Notes: generated by a model from the letters alone, not told the origin. DNA of 64,000 bases from Vicingus serpentipes (GCA_024103385.1 JAGFIT010000040.1:1-64000); one strand, 5' to 3'. Shown: positions 1-7,833, counted from the stretch's first letter. Translations and numbers: made by a program.

Positions 1-126
1 AAAACTATGGAAGAATTATTATCAAAAAAAACCTATACTTGTAAACGAGTTTTAGGATTAGTTTTAAACTGTAAACTTATATCAGGATTATCTAACTAAA
101 CTGTAAACTTTTTTCAGGACGAGACA
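1..126. mobile_element. Terminal part of an insertion sequence (one end only)
   Basis: Three degenerate direct repeats, each TGTAAAC followed by about 14 bases ending in AGGA, begin at 40, 70 and 102 (spacing 30 and 32 bp). Read on the minus strand the segment begins TGTCTCGTCCTGAAAAAAG at 126, like a transposon end, with the CCTGA...GTTTACA unit repeated inward. Multiple spaced repeats inside the terminus are a known property of IS21-type ends, but the family cannot be proven from this fragment. An open frame enters from the window edge and stops at 97-99; it could be the last 32 residues of a transposase, but I do not recognise it. Immediately to the right the sequence changes to Pro-Thr coding DNA of an unrelated gene. 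The other IS end lies outside the window. Confidence 0.55.
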
Positions 127-127
127 C

Positions 128-748
128 CTTTCACCAACTCCCACGCCTACACCCACACCAATCCCTGCGTCCACACCCACACCACAAACATCTACATTCT
201 ATTTCAATGGAACCTTTGATGGGACTTCTGTGATTATTTCAGATGGGGGGTATAGTGGAATAGCACCAACTTATGTTGAGACGGTATTATCTACAGGAAT
301 GGTTACATCATCACATTGTCAGATAAGTTATGCGACATCCATAGAATCGACTAGTTCAACTGAAACAAGCCCTGGGTTTTATATAGAGTTTGCTAATTAT
401 TATACAGCACCAATGGGAAGTTGTACGGAGCCCTCATTAACAACTACTTTTGTTGGAGGGTCTGATCATAGTAGTAACCTTCAGTTTTTATCATCTAATA
501 TGGTTACTGGCTTGGAAAGATATATTAATGTTAAGTACTCTATGTCTACATGTGATGGATGTGCAATAGAATGGTTTGAATCGCAAAACGGAGATAATAG
601 CTCATCATCCTTAACAATAACCAACGCAGAGATGATCCAGAATTATATACATTTGAAAGGAACATTGAATTGTACAGTTTATAATTCAACAGGAACGGCA
701 AAAACGTTACAGGGTGACTTTTCAATGTATTTCAGTTCGTGGTTTTAA
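128..748 (+). pseudogene. 5'-truncated secreted or lipoprotein-like gene interrupted by the IS
   Basis: The reading frame is open from just after the IS end to the stop at 748. It begins with a Pro-Thr linker (PTPTPTPTPIPASTPTP) followed by a roughly 180-residue domain rich in Ser, Thr and aromatic residues, predicted to be beta-rich, with paired cysteines. Proline-threonine linkers of this kind usually join an N-terminal signal or lipobox to an extracellular domain. No start codon or signal peptide precedes the linker here. The only later start, a GTG at 230, lies inside the folded domain. The simplest reading is that the IS split the gene in the linker and the N-terminal part lies left of the window. 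I do not recognise the domain and assign no function. Confidence 0.6.
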
Positions 749-882
749 TCTTCCGTTTCTTTTTTTGTACGGCTTTAGATAATAAAAGAACCTTTGTTTA
801 TAACTCCGAAATATTTTTGGTGATACATTCGATTGTGTGAATAAGAATGGTTATTTCTATTAGAAAACTTTAAAAATATAAT

Positions 883-890
883 TACTTTTG
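883..890 (+). promoter_or_regulatory. Bacteroidota -7 box for the PurF-like gene
   Basis: TACTTTTG matches the Bacteroidota sigma-A -7 consensus TAnnTTTG and lies 28 bases before the ATG at 919. No clear -33 TTG was assigned. Confidence 0.5.
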
Positions 891-918
891 TGCTTCATTT
901 CACGGCTAAAAAAATAAA

Positions 919-2817
919 ATGAGTGACGCTATCAAGCACGAATGTGGTATTGCATTAGTAAGACTTTTAAAACCATTAGATTACTACATTAAAAAGTACG
1001 GAACAGCTACATACGGGTTAGATAAAATGTACTTGCTGATGGAAAAACAGCACAACCGTGGGCAAGACGGAGCGGGAATAGCGAATATTAAATTTGATGT
1101 GGCACCAGGAGAGCGTTACATTAGTCGTTATCGATCCAATGATTCTCAACCTATTAAAGATATATTTGAGAAAATTAATCAAAAATTCGAAGATGTATAT
1201 CACGACAATCCTATCTTGTTAAAAGATGCTAATTGGCTAAAGAAAAATGTGGCATTTACAGGAGAACTTTCATTGGGACACTTACGTTATGGGACATTTG
1301 GAGGAACCAGTATTGAATATTGTCACCCCTTTTTAAGGGAAAACAATTGGATGACTAAAAATTTGGTAGTAGCAGGAAATTTTAATCTAACGAATGTAGA
1401 TGAATTGTTCGATTTGTTGGTAGAAATTGGTCAACACCCCAAACGAAAATCGGATACGGTTACTGTGATGGAAAAGATAGGACATTTCTTAGATGAAGGG
1501 AATAGTGTGCTGTTTAATAAATTTAAAGCAGAAGGTCATCCTCGACAAGATATTTCCAAATTAATTGCTCGTGATTTAGATCTCCAAAAAATATTAACCA
1601 AATCTGCAGAAGATTGGGATGGAGGGTATGCTATGGCAGGACTATTAGGGCATGGAGATGCTTTTGTGTTGAGAGACCCATCAGGTATTCGTCCGGCATT
1701 CTATTACCAAGATGATGAAGTGGTAGTCGTTGCATCGGAAAGGCCAGTAATACAAACAGCCTTTAATGTGCCTATTGATACGATTAATGAAATTAAACCT
1801 GGCCATGCTTTAATTATCAAAAAAGATGGGAATGTTAGTGAAAAACAGGTTAGAGAACCATTGGAGAAGAAGGCGTGTTCGTTTGAGCGTATTTATTTTT
1901 CCAGAGGAAGTGATCAGGACATTTATAAGGAAAGAAAACAACTAGGAAGAAATGTAGTTCCCCAAGTATTAAAAGCAGTTGATAATGATTTAAAAAATTC
2001 TGTTTTTTCATTTATTCCCAACACCGCAGAAATTTCTTTTTATGGAATGATGAAAGGGTTGCAAGAAACCTTGAATAATATTAAATTGGAAAAAATTAAA
2101 GCTTTAGGTAGCAACCCTAGTGATGAGGACATTCAAAAAATACTGGCACTGAGAAATCGGGTAGAAAAAATTGCCATTAAAGATGCTAAGTTGAGAACTT
2201 TTATTACACAAGATAATAGCAGAAATGATTTGGTAGCACACGTTTATGATGTTACTTATGGGAGTGTTTACCCTACCGATAACTTGGTAATTATTGACGA
2301 TTCTATTGTTAGAGGAACTACTTTAAAACAAAGTATCTTAAGAATTTTAGATCGATTAAACCCTAAAAAAATAGTGGTGGTTTCTTCTGCCCCACAAATT
2401 CGTTATCCGGATTGTTATGGAATAGACATGGCAAAATTGAGTGATTTTATTGCTTTTCAAGCAGCTATAGCTTTGCTTAAAGAACAAGGAAAAGAAAATA
2501 TTATTGAGGAAACTTACCAAAAATGTAAATTACAAGAAAATTTACCGAAAGAAGAAGTTGTTAATCATGTAAGAGCAATTTATGCTCCTTTTACAGCAGA
2601 AGAAGTTTCTAAGAAAATATCGGAACTGTTAACACCAGAAAATATCAATGCTGAGGTAGAAATTGTTTATCAAAGCATAGAAGGGTTACACAATGCTTGC
2701 CCAGACCATAAAGGAGATTGGTACTTTACAGGAAACTACCCAACACCAGGAGGTAATAGAGTAATTAATCGGGCTTTTATTTATTACGTTGAAGGAATAG
2801 ATAAACGGGCTTACTAA
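919..2817 (+). CDS. Amidophosphoribosyltransferase (PurF-like, long Bacteroidota form)
   Basis: Predicted to make 5-phosphoribosylamine from PRPP and glutamine, the first step of purine synthesis, in the cytoplasm. The N-terminal class II glutamine amidotransferase domain has Cys9 as likely nucleophile after removal of a short propeptide, NRGQDGAGI at 46-54 and GHLRYGT at 120-126. The phosphoribosyltransferase domain carries the PRPP loop LVIIDDSIVRGTT at 456-468 and PDCYGIDM at 497-504. At 632 residues it is about 130 longer than usual PurF; the extra length is around residues 90-115 and 365-435 and at the C-terminus. It is a stand-alone gene with its own promoter. A second, standard-length PurF may exist elsewhere in the genome, so this copy could be a paralogue with a shifted role. 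The family assignment is secure; the exact role is less so. Confidence 0.85.
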   Translation: MSDAIKHECGIALVRLLKPLDYYIKKYGTATYGLDKMYLLMEKQHNRGQDGAGIANIKFDVAPGERYISRYRSNDSQPIKDIFEKINQKFEDVYHDNPILLKDANWLKKNVAFTGELSLGHLRYGTFGGTSIEYCHPFLRENNWMTKNLVVAGNFNLTNVDELFDLLVEIGQHPKRKSDTVTVMEKIGHFLDEGNSVLFNKFKAEGHPRQDISKLIARDLDLQKILTKSAEDWDGGYAMAGLLGHGDAFVLRDPSGIRPAFYYQDDEVVVVASERPVIQTAFNVPIDTINEIKPGHALIIKKDGNVSEKQVREPLEKKACSFERIYFSRGSDQDIYKERKQLGRNVVPQVLKAVDNDLKNSVFSFIPNTAEISFYGMMKGLQETLNNIKLEKIKALGSNPSDEDIQKILALRNRVEKIAIKDAKLRTFITQDNSRNDLVAHVYDVTYGSVYPTDNLVIIDDSIVRGTTLKQSILRILDRLNPKKIVVVSSAPQIRYPDCYGIDMAKLSDFIAFQAAIALLKEQGKENIIEETYQKCKLQENLPKEEVVNHVRAIYAPFTAEEVSKKISELLTPENINAEVEIVYQSIEGLHNACPDHKGDWYFTGNYPTPGGNRVINRAFIYYVEGIDKRAY

Positions 2818-2825
2818 AGAGTTTA

Positions 2826-2857
2826 ATTCCTTGCGAAACGAAGTGAAGACAAGGAAT
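2826..2857. repeat. Palindromic dispersed repeat, possible terminator
   Basis: An 8-bp perfect stem (ATTCCTTG at 2826-2833, CAAGGAAT at 2850-2857) encloses the 16-base loop CGAAACGAAGTGAAGA, followed by CCTTTT. It lies between convergent genes, so it may end transcription. The loop recurs with one change at 33606-33621, which marks it as a member of a dispersed repeat family. Confidence 0.6.
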
Positions 2858-2865
2858 CCTTTTGA

Positions 2866-3177
2866 TTATAACTCTAACTCCACATTCGGATCCCAGAACA
2901 CCTTTTTAAAATTAACAATGGTATCGTTTTTTACAACAATACCTTCTTGTTGCAATAGTTTTTCCATTTGATGAGTGTCACTAAAATGCATTTTTCCAGT
3001 AAGTTGTCCATTTCTATTCACCACTCGATGTGCTGGTACCGGAGGGTTTTGTTGATGAGCGTTGTTCATGGCCCACCCCACCATTCGGGCACCTCGTTTT
3101 GCTCCTAGATAGTTGGCAATGGCACCGTAAGAAGTAGCTCTTCCTTTGGGAATTTCTCTACACACATGGTAAACCAA
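2866..3177 (-). CDS. Alkyltransferase-like protein (MGMT DNA-binding domain, no acceptor Cys)
   Basis: This 103-residue protein matches the DNA-binding domain of O6-methylguanine-DNA methyltransferase (IPKGRATSYGAIA near the N-terminus, VPAHRVV at 47-53). The alkyl-acceptor motif PCHR is changed to PAHR, so Ala49 replaces the reactive Cys. Proteins with this change are alkyltransferase-like (ATL) proteins: they bind O6-alkylguanine and hand the lesion to nucleotide excision repair instead of repairing it. The start is uncertain. No ATG is available. The TTG at 3177 is used here, but the frame stays open about 45 bases upstream and encodes DFF just before it, as in homologues, so initiation may be slightly upstream at a non-standard codon. 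The 5' extension would overlap the end of trmB. Confidence 0.8.
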   Translation of the reverse strand: MVYHVCREIPKGRATSYGAIANYLGAKRGARMVGWAMNNAHQQNPPVPAHRVVNRNGQLTGKMHFSDTHQMEKLLQQEGIVVKNDTIVNFKKVFWDPNVELEL

Positions 3178-3208
3178 ATCAAAAAAATCGGTATTTTTTT
3201 CGGAGAGT

Positions 3209-3904
3209 TTAATGGAGCTGAAATTTTAAATAATGAATGCTATGTCCTTTAGCAGAGAATAGTTTTTCGTAAAATGTTTTGATGGACAGAATTTCTTGGG
3301 TGGTGGGGTCTAATTTTTCAATGACCTCTTCGTATAAATTAAACGTACTTTCTAATAATTTAAAATTGCACCGTTCAATTTCTTCTAATGTATACCTAAA
3401 AAAACCTTCGTGGTCGGTTTTCAAGTGGATAATGCCACTAGCTTTCAAAAATTGCTGGTAACGTTCAATAAACATTGGAGAGGTTAAACGTTTTCGTTCT
3501 AGCCGATCTTTGGGTTGAGGGTCAGGAAAGGTAATCCAAATTTCATCTACTTCATTTTTAGCAAAAAAAGAAAGGATATGATCAATTTGTGTGCGGATAA
3601 AATACACGTTTTTCATTTGGTTCTCGTAAGCAGTTTTTGCTCCTCGCCAAATACGGTTCCCTTTAATATCTACTCCAATAAAATTTTTGTTAGGAAAATG
3701 TTCCCCCATTCCAACAGTGTACTCCCCTTTTCCGCAACCTAACTCTAACACGATAGGATTTTCATTCATAAAAACTTCACTCCTCCATTTTCCTTTTAGT
3801 GGGTGGTCTTTTCTTAAAACTTCATTTGTGGTGGGTTCAACCACGTTGTTAAATGTCTTCATCTCAGCCCACTTGGCTAGCTTTCCTTTTCCTCCCATGT
3901 TCAA
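3209..3904 (-). CDS. trmB: tRNA (guanine-N7-)-methyltransferase
   Basis: Transfers a methyl group from S-adenosylmethionine to G46 of the tRNA variable loop. The SAM-binding motif LELGCGKGEYT is at 53-63, and the TrmB signature TFPDPQPKDR at 125-134 is complete. The length, 231 residues, is normal. Two ATG codons are close together; the second (MGGKGKLAKW) resembles usual TrmB N-termini and may be the true start. It follows the haem-binding protein gene with a 3-bp gap and runs into the ATL gene, so the three are probably one minus-strand operon. Confidence 0.93.
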   Translation of the reverse strand: MNMGGKGKLAKWAEMKTFNNVVEPTTNEVLRKDHPLKGKWRSEVFMNENPIVLELGCGKGEYTVGMGEHFPNKNFIGVDIKGNRIWRGAKTAYENQMKNVYFIRTQIDHILSFFAKNEVDEIWITFPDPQPKDRLERKRLTSPMFIERYQQFLKASGIIHLKTDHEGFFRYTLEEIERCNFKLLESTFNLYEEVIEKLDPTTQEILSIKTFYEKLFSAKGHSIHYLKFQLH

Positions 3905-3907
3905 TCT

Positions 3908-4702
3908 TTATTCAAAATAAGTGTTATACTGATGGAGGTATTTTAGAATATCTTTTTGTAAAATGGCAGCTTCATCTTCATTCTCTATATCTTCTAAATC
4001 ACGAGACATCTTTACTAAAGGGACTAAAAAAAGATGCAATTGCTTATGGGCCTCCCCTTCCATAGTACATGTTTCAAAAATAGTTTTAATTTCTATATTC
4101 AATTGCTCTCCCATAGCTGAATACAATGAAATACGTCCTTCCTCTACATCAGGAGTAATGGCGGTGATCATTCTGTTGATCCCAGCAGTTGTTTCAATGT
4201 TAGCTACCCATTTTTTGCCATTATTGAGGTGTAAGGTTTTTTCGTTTTTCTTCTTTTTAGTAGCAGCTCTAATTTCTTTTACCCAATTGATTAGTAAGCT
4301 TTTTTGTTCTTCGGTCAATTTAGCTTCAGCATGTGTCCATGTGTATTCTTTTAAAGGCATTTCTCCTTCTTCTACCAATTCTATTATTTCCTCTAGCTTA
4401 TGGTCTTTTCTTTTCGCTTTAAATGTTCCCCATTCAGAAAAATTTAACTCTTCTCTGCCTTCATCAATATGATGTTTTAGCCACCAAGAGATAGGTGAAA
4501 CATTCGCGTACCAAGGGTATTTACTTTCGTTAGAATGACAATCATAACATGCTGATTTTAAAATTGCCGTTACTTCTTTTGGGGGTTGATTAATTTCAAT
4601 AAAGTCATTTTTAATGGTGAATTCAGGATTGGTTTGATCAATTCTAAAAAACTGAATAATGATGGCTATACCTACTAGCGCGTAAAGAATTTTCTTTTTC
4701 AT
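3908..4702 (-). CDS. Membrane-anchored haem-binding (cytochrome c-like) protein
   Basis: An N-terminal hydrophobic segment (about residues 4-18) anchors a periplasmic domain with one covalent haem site CYDCH (Cys52, Cys55, His56). The following SNESKYPWYANVSP and a downstream MPL resemble the 'haem-binding domain' family (PF14376-like) common in Bacteroidota. Residues from about 150 to 264 form an additional charged, helical region without haem motifs that I do not recognise. A role in electron transfer is inferred from the family, and no partner oxidase is adjacent. It heads the operon with trmB and the ATL gene and is transcribed from a promoter back to back with that of the glycosyltransferase. 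Confidence 0.8.
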   Translation of the reverse strand: MKKKILYALVGIAIIIQFFRIDQTNPEFTIKNDFIEINQPPKEVTAILKSACYDCHSNESKYPWYANVSPISWWLKHHIDEGREELNFSEWGTFKAKRKDHKLEEIIELVEEGEMPLKEYTWTHAEAKLTEEQKSLLINWVKEIRAATKKKKNEKTLHLNNGKKWVANIETTAGINRMITAITPDVEEGRISLYSAMGEQLNIEIKTIFETCTMEGEAHKQLHLFLVPLVKMSRDLEDIENEDEAAILQKDILKYLHQYNTYFE

Positions 4703-4740
4703 ATTATTTTACTTGATAAAGGGTTAAGTTAAGTATGCTT

Positions 4741-4748
4741 CAAATTTA
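4741..4748 (-). promoter_or_regulatory. -7 box for the haem-binding protein-trmB-ATL operon
   Basis: The minus strand reads TAAATTTG, a perfect TAnnTTTG match, 38 bases before the ATG at 4702. It lies two bases from the plus-strand box of the divergent glycosyltransferase gene, so the two promoters probably compete. Confidence 0.5.
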
Positions 4749-4750
4749 AT

Positions 4751-4758
4751 TATCTTAG
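4751..4758 (+). promoter_or_regulatory. -7 box for the glycosyltransferase; predicts a leaderless mRNA
   Basis: TATCTTAG matches seven of the eight positions of TAnnTTTG. Four bases separate it from ATC at 4763, the same spacing seen before the ATG codons at 7846 and 43357 (minus strand). Confidence 0.4.
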
Positions 4759-4762
4759 CCTT

Positions 4763-5809
4763 ATCAATACTAAAAAAAACATACTAATTTGTCCACTTGA
4801 TTGGGGATTAGGTCACGCTACACGATGTGTACCTATTATTAAAGAAATTCAACGTTTAGGGCATCAGGTGATTATTGGAGCGGATAAACAACCGTTAGCC
4901 TTTTTAAAACAAGAGTTTCTGGAGCTACCAACAGTTATCATTCCTGGTTATATGATAAGGTATGGTAAAAAAAGAGGCGCTTTAAAATTATTGTGGGAAG
5001 GTATTCGGTTTTATCAGTCGATTAAAAAGGAGCAAGAACTTGTTGATCAGCTACTAAAAGATAACAATATTGATTGTATCATTTCAGATAACCGATATGG
5101 TTTACGGAGTAAACAAGTAAAATCAATTATTATTACACATCAATTATTTGTTAAAACACCATTATTGAACAATTGGTTTCAGAAAAAAATCAAACAGTTA
5201 ATTACTCCTTTTGATGAATGTTGGATACCTGATGTTGAAGGAGAAGATAACTTTTCGGGAGATTTATCGCATATAAAAAAAATAGAGTTCACTCATCGAT
5301 TTATTGGACTTTTGAGTCGGTTTGAAAACTCGTCAAATGAAACCGAAAAATATGATGTTGTAGCCATTGTTTCTGGGCCAGAACCCCAGCGAAGTATTTT
5401 TTATAATTTGCTTTTAGCTGAATTTAAAAAAAATCAACTAAAAGCTGTGTTGGTTGCTGGAAATCCACAGGAATTACAGAAAACACAAGATGAAAATGTG
5501 ACGATTTTTTCGCATTTACCAACTCTTCAAATGCAAGATTTGATTGCGCAAAGTAAGGTGGTAATTTGCAGAGCGGGTTATTCGAGTATTATGGATTTGG
5601 TGGCTTTACGGAAAAAAGCGATATTAGTTCCTACTCCAGGACAACCAGAACAAGAGTATTTGGCGGATTATCATTATCAACAGGGAAATTTTTATACTCA
5701 AAACCAGAGAGAGTTGGATTTAGAAAAGGCTCTAATAGAGGTGGAACAATATGTTCCCCCATCTGTTAGTTCTAAGGCATTAGATTTGGATTTTTTAGAT
5801 TTCAAATAG
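4763..5809 (+). CDS. Glycosyltransferase of the GT28/MurG-like fold, probable ATC start
   Basis: The N-terminal Rossmann half has ICPLDWGLGHATR, the GT-B acceptor-side signature seen in Bacteroidota relatives of MurG. The C-terminal half has SGPEPQRS (about 204-211), CRAGYSS (about 269-275) and PTPGQPEQEYLA (about 290-301), matching the nucleotide-sugar binding side. The substrate is unknown. The GTG at 4868 would remove the whole conserved GLGHATR region, so it cannot be the real start. Upstream the frame is open to 4733 but contains no ATG, GTG or TTG. ATC at 4763 gives a normal N-terminus (INTKKNILICPLDW) and sits four bases after a promoter box. The resulting length is 348 residues. A base error at 4765 (ATG read as ATC) is the main alternative. 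Confidence 0.75.
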   Translation: MNTKKNILICPLDWGLGHATRCVPIIKEIQRLGHQVIIGADKQPLAFLKQEFLELPTVIIPGYMIRYGKKRGALKLLWEGIRFYQSIKKEQELVDQLLKDNNIDCIISDNRYGLRSKQVKSIIITHQLFVKTPLLNNWFQKKIKQLITPFDECWIPDVEGEDNFSGDLSHIKKIEFTHRFIGLLSRFENSSNETEKYDVVAIVSGPEPQRSIFYNLLLAEFKKNQLKAVLVAGNPQELQKTQDENVTIFSHLPTLQMQDLIAQSKVVICRAGYSSIMDLVALRKKAILVPTPGQPEQEYLADYHYQQGNFYTQNQRELDLEKALIEVEQYVPPSVSSKALDLDFLDFK

Positions 5810-5893
5810 ATGAATTAACGTTGATTTTCAGCAAACGGTGGCTGTTCTCCCCAATTTTATCTAAAATCAATATAAATAACGGGTTAAGTTACT

Positions 5894-5901
5894 TATATTT
5901 G
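5894..5901 (+). promoter_or_regulatory. -7 box for the 605-residue uncharacterised protein
   Basis: TATATTTG is a perfect TAnnTTTG match, 22 bases before the ATG at 5924. Confidence 0.5.
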
Positions 5902-5923
5902 CAGTTCGTATTTTTTATCATTT

Positions 5924-7741
5924 ATGGCAAAAACACATACATTTCAAATTCCTGTAATGGGCATAGGTTTTACAATTGACACTCCGTTGAAAGTAGCTCC
6001 TTTTGGAATTTCATCTGTTCTTTCTCTTGGGGATGATTTGCTAATAGAAAGAATGAGAGAGATGTACGTTAAAAAAATGGGGAAACCATTCACTCCTGTG
6101 CCCAAAACAGACAGTGATGGAAGAGCAAATAGAATTACCCTATATCTTAACCTAATGAATGAAATGGTTAAGAATAAATTTCAAGAATTAAAAGCAGCAT
6201 CTTTTGAAAAAGGGAGTGAGTTAACGAAGTATTTTGAAATGCTGCCTGACTTTTCTACGTTAAAGAAAGAGTATAATAGAATGAAAGAAGAAAACGATTC
6301 TTCTGTGGTAGAAAAAATACAGGGATGGCTAAAAGAAAACATGACGATGGGATCTATTGATGTGAACATCATGACTAAATTAGATAAAGCCAATTATACC
6401 AAATCAGGAGAACAATTACCCCAAATAATGAACGATGCTCACGCTGCGTTAAGAGGGTTTGCTAATAGTGATTTAAGCTCTGGAGTGGTATTATCAGCTG
6501 GGTTAAGCCCAAGGTTGTATACTTACATCTCTAATTTTGAAGATTTCTTTCCGGATGAAAAGGAGCAGTTAAAGAAAAAAGTCATTTTAAAAGTGAGCGA
6601 TTACCGTTCAGCTTTGGTTCAAGGAAAATTTTTAGCAAAGAAAGGAATTTGGGTGTCTGAATATCGAATAGAATCTGGATTAAATTGTGGGGGGCATGCT
6701 TTTGCTACGGAAGGTTATTTAATGGGACCAATATTAGATGAATTCAATAAAAATAGGAGCACTTTAATTAAAGAGGTGCATCAAATACTAAATGACGCCT
6801 TAAAAGGTTTAGGGAGAAAAGAGCTATCAAAACCACTAGATTTATTAGTTACAGCTCAGGGTGGAGTAGGTACAGTGAATGAACACAATTTACTTTTAGA
6901 TAAGTATAATGTAGATTTAGTAGGTTGGGGAACACCTTTTTTGTTGGTTCCAGAGGTGGTGAATATTGATGGAGATACGCTTGAAAAACTATCAAAAGCA
7001 ACTTGTGAAGATTTGTATTTAAGTAATATTTCACCGATAGGGGTGCCTTTTAATAGTTTAAAGGGAAATACAAAAGATGTATTAAAAGAAGAAAAAATAG
7101 CAACAGGTAAGCCAGGAAGCCCTTGTCCAAGCCAATTTTTAAAAATTTACAATACGGAGTTTACAGAGCGACCAATTTGTTTAGCTTCGAGACAGTATCA
7201 AAAATTAAAGATAGCAGAATTGGAAGCTAAAAATTTACCCGAAGAAGAACATCAAAAAGCATACGATAAAATAACAGTAAAATCATGTATTTGCGCGGGC
7301 TTGGTAATGACTCCTTATATAGAACATGATATGTTAAGAAGAGCAGATGGGGAAGGTATTTCTGTTTGTCCAGGACCAAATATGGCTTATTTTTCTAAAA
7401 AAACGACTTTACAAGAAATGGTAAATCATATTTATGGCAAGGTCAATTTGTTAAATGATACTTACAGACCCCATATGTTTATTAAGGAATTAGGGATGTA
7501 TATTGATTATCTAAAAAAAGAAATGGAAGAGTCAATAGAATTATTAAACTTAAAAAAGGTGAAGTACTTTGAAAAATTCAAGGATAATTTACTTTCAGGA
7601 ATTGAATATTATGAGGGTTTAATTAATGAAATGAAAGAGGAATCGGATCAATTTAAAAAGAAATTTAAGGAGGAATTAAATCATTTTAACGCTATGGTAG
7701 AAAGTATTCAGCTACCTACATTAGAAGAAAGCTTAACATAA
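5924..7741 (+). CDS. Uncharacterised conserved Cys-containing protein, possible flavin-type TIM barrel
   Basis: I do not recognise a characterised family. The 605-residue protein has no signal peptide. Its N-terminus (VMGIGFTIDTPLKVAPFGIS) and the later AQGGVGT (311-317) and GWGTPFLLVPE (334-344) resemble phosphate-binding turns of flavin-dependent TIM-barrel enzymes such as nitronate monooxygenase or the FMN domain of glutamate synthase. This is only a resemblance. Cysteines fall in tight glycine- or proline-rich motifs: NCGGHAFATEG (Cys255), SPCPSQF (Cys401), RPICLASRQ (Cys419), SCICAGL (Cys455, Cys457) and SVCPGPNM (Cys482). The last five could bind an Fe-S cluster. The region from about 525 is charged and helical, probably a coiled coil. 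The gene stands alone between its own promoter and a strong terminator. Confidence 0.6.
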   Translation: MAKTHTFQIPVMGIGFTIDTPLKVAPFGISSVLSLGDDLLIERMREMYVKKMGKPFTPVPKTDSDGRANRITLYLNLMNEMVKNKFQELKAASFEKGSELTKYFEMLPDFSTLKKEYNRMKEENDSSVVEKIQGWLKENMTMGSIDVNIMTKLDKANYTKSGEQLPQIMNDAHAALRGFANSDLSSGVVLSAGLSPRLYTYISNFEDFFPDEKEQLKKKVILKVSDYRSALVQGKFLAKKGIWVSEYRIESGLNCGGHAFATEGYLMGPILDEFNKNRSTLIKEVHQILNDALKGLGRKELSKPLDLLVTAQGGVGTVNEHNLLLDKYNVDLVGWGTPFLLVPEVVNIDGDTLEKLSKATCEDLYLSNISPIGVPFNSLKGNTKDVLKEEKIATGKPGSPCPSQFLKIYNTEFTERPICLASRQYQKLKIAELEAKNLPEEEHQKAYDKITVKSCICAGLVMTPYIEHDMLRRADGEGISVCPGPNMAYFSKKTTLQEMVNHIYGKVNLLNDTYRPHMFIKELGMYIDYLKKEMEESIELLNLKKVKYFEKFKDNLLSGIEYYEGLINEMKEESDQFKKKFKEELNHFNAMVESIQLPTLEESLT

Positions 7742-7751
7742 CAATAAAAGC

Positions 7752-7777
7752 TGCCCAGTACTTTCTGGGTAATTTTT
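7752..7777 (+). terminator. Intrinsic terminator after the 605-residue protein
   Basis: The stem TGCCCAG/CTGGGTA (7752-7758 with 7765-7771, one G-T pair) has a 6-base loop and is followed by ATTTTTT. It isolates the gene from the efflux operon downstream. Confidence 0.75.
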
Positions 7778-7810
7778 TACCTTAGATGGAAACAAAAAAA
7801 ACGAAAAATG

Positions 7811-7825
7811 TTTCCTATTAGGAAA
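7811..7825. promoter_or_regulatory. Perfect inverted repeat, candidate TetR operator
   Basis: TTTCCTATTAGGAAA is a perfect 7+1+7 palindrome ending nine bases before the -7 box of the tetR-like gene. A palindrome between the promoter elements of a TetR gene is the classical site of autorepression, so this is the likely operator controlling the whole efflux operon. Confidence 0.6.
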
Positions 7826-7833
7826 ATGTTTTT

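Noticed and set aside
1-99. Short open frame at the window start as a gene
   Set aside because: Only its last 32 codons are visible, it overlaps the IS end repeats and has no recognisable motif. It was noted under the mobile element only.
230-748. A complete gene starting at GTG 230
   Set aside because: The frame continues upstream through a Pro-Thr linker to the IS end. A start at 230 would cut into the folded domain and leave no signal peptide.
2866-3177. Reading the MGMT-like gene as a pseudogene because of the missing ATG and missing active Cys
   Set aside because: Frame and DNA-binding motifs are intact. PAHR is a known alkyltransferase-like variant, and TTG starts are common in this window.
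3963-4472. A 169-codon open frame on the plus strand
   Set aside because: It is antisense to the haem-binding protein gene, which has a clear CxxCH motif and signal anchor. The antisense product is Ser/Phe-rich with no domain.
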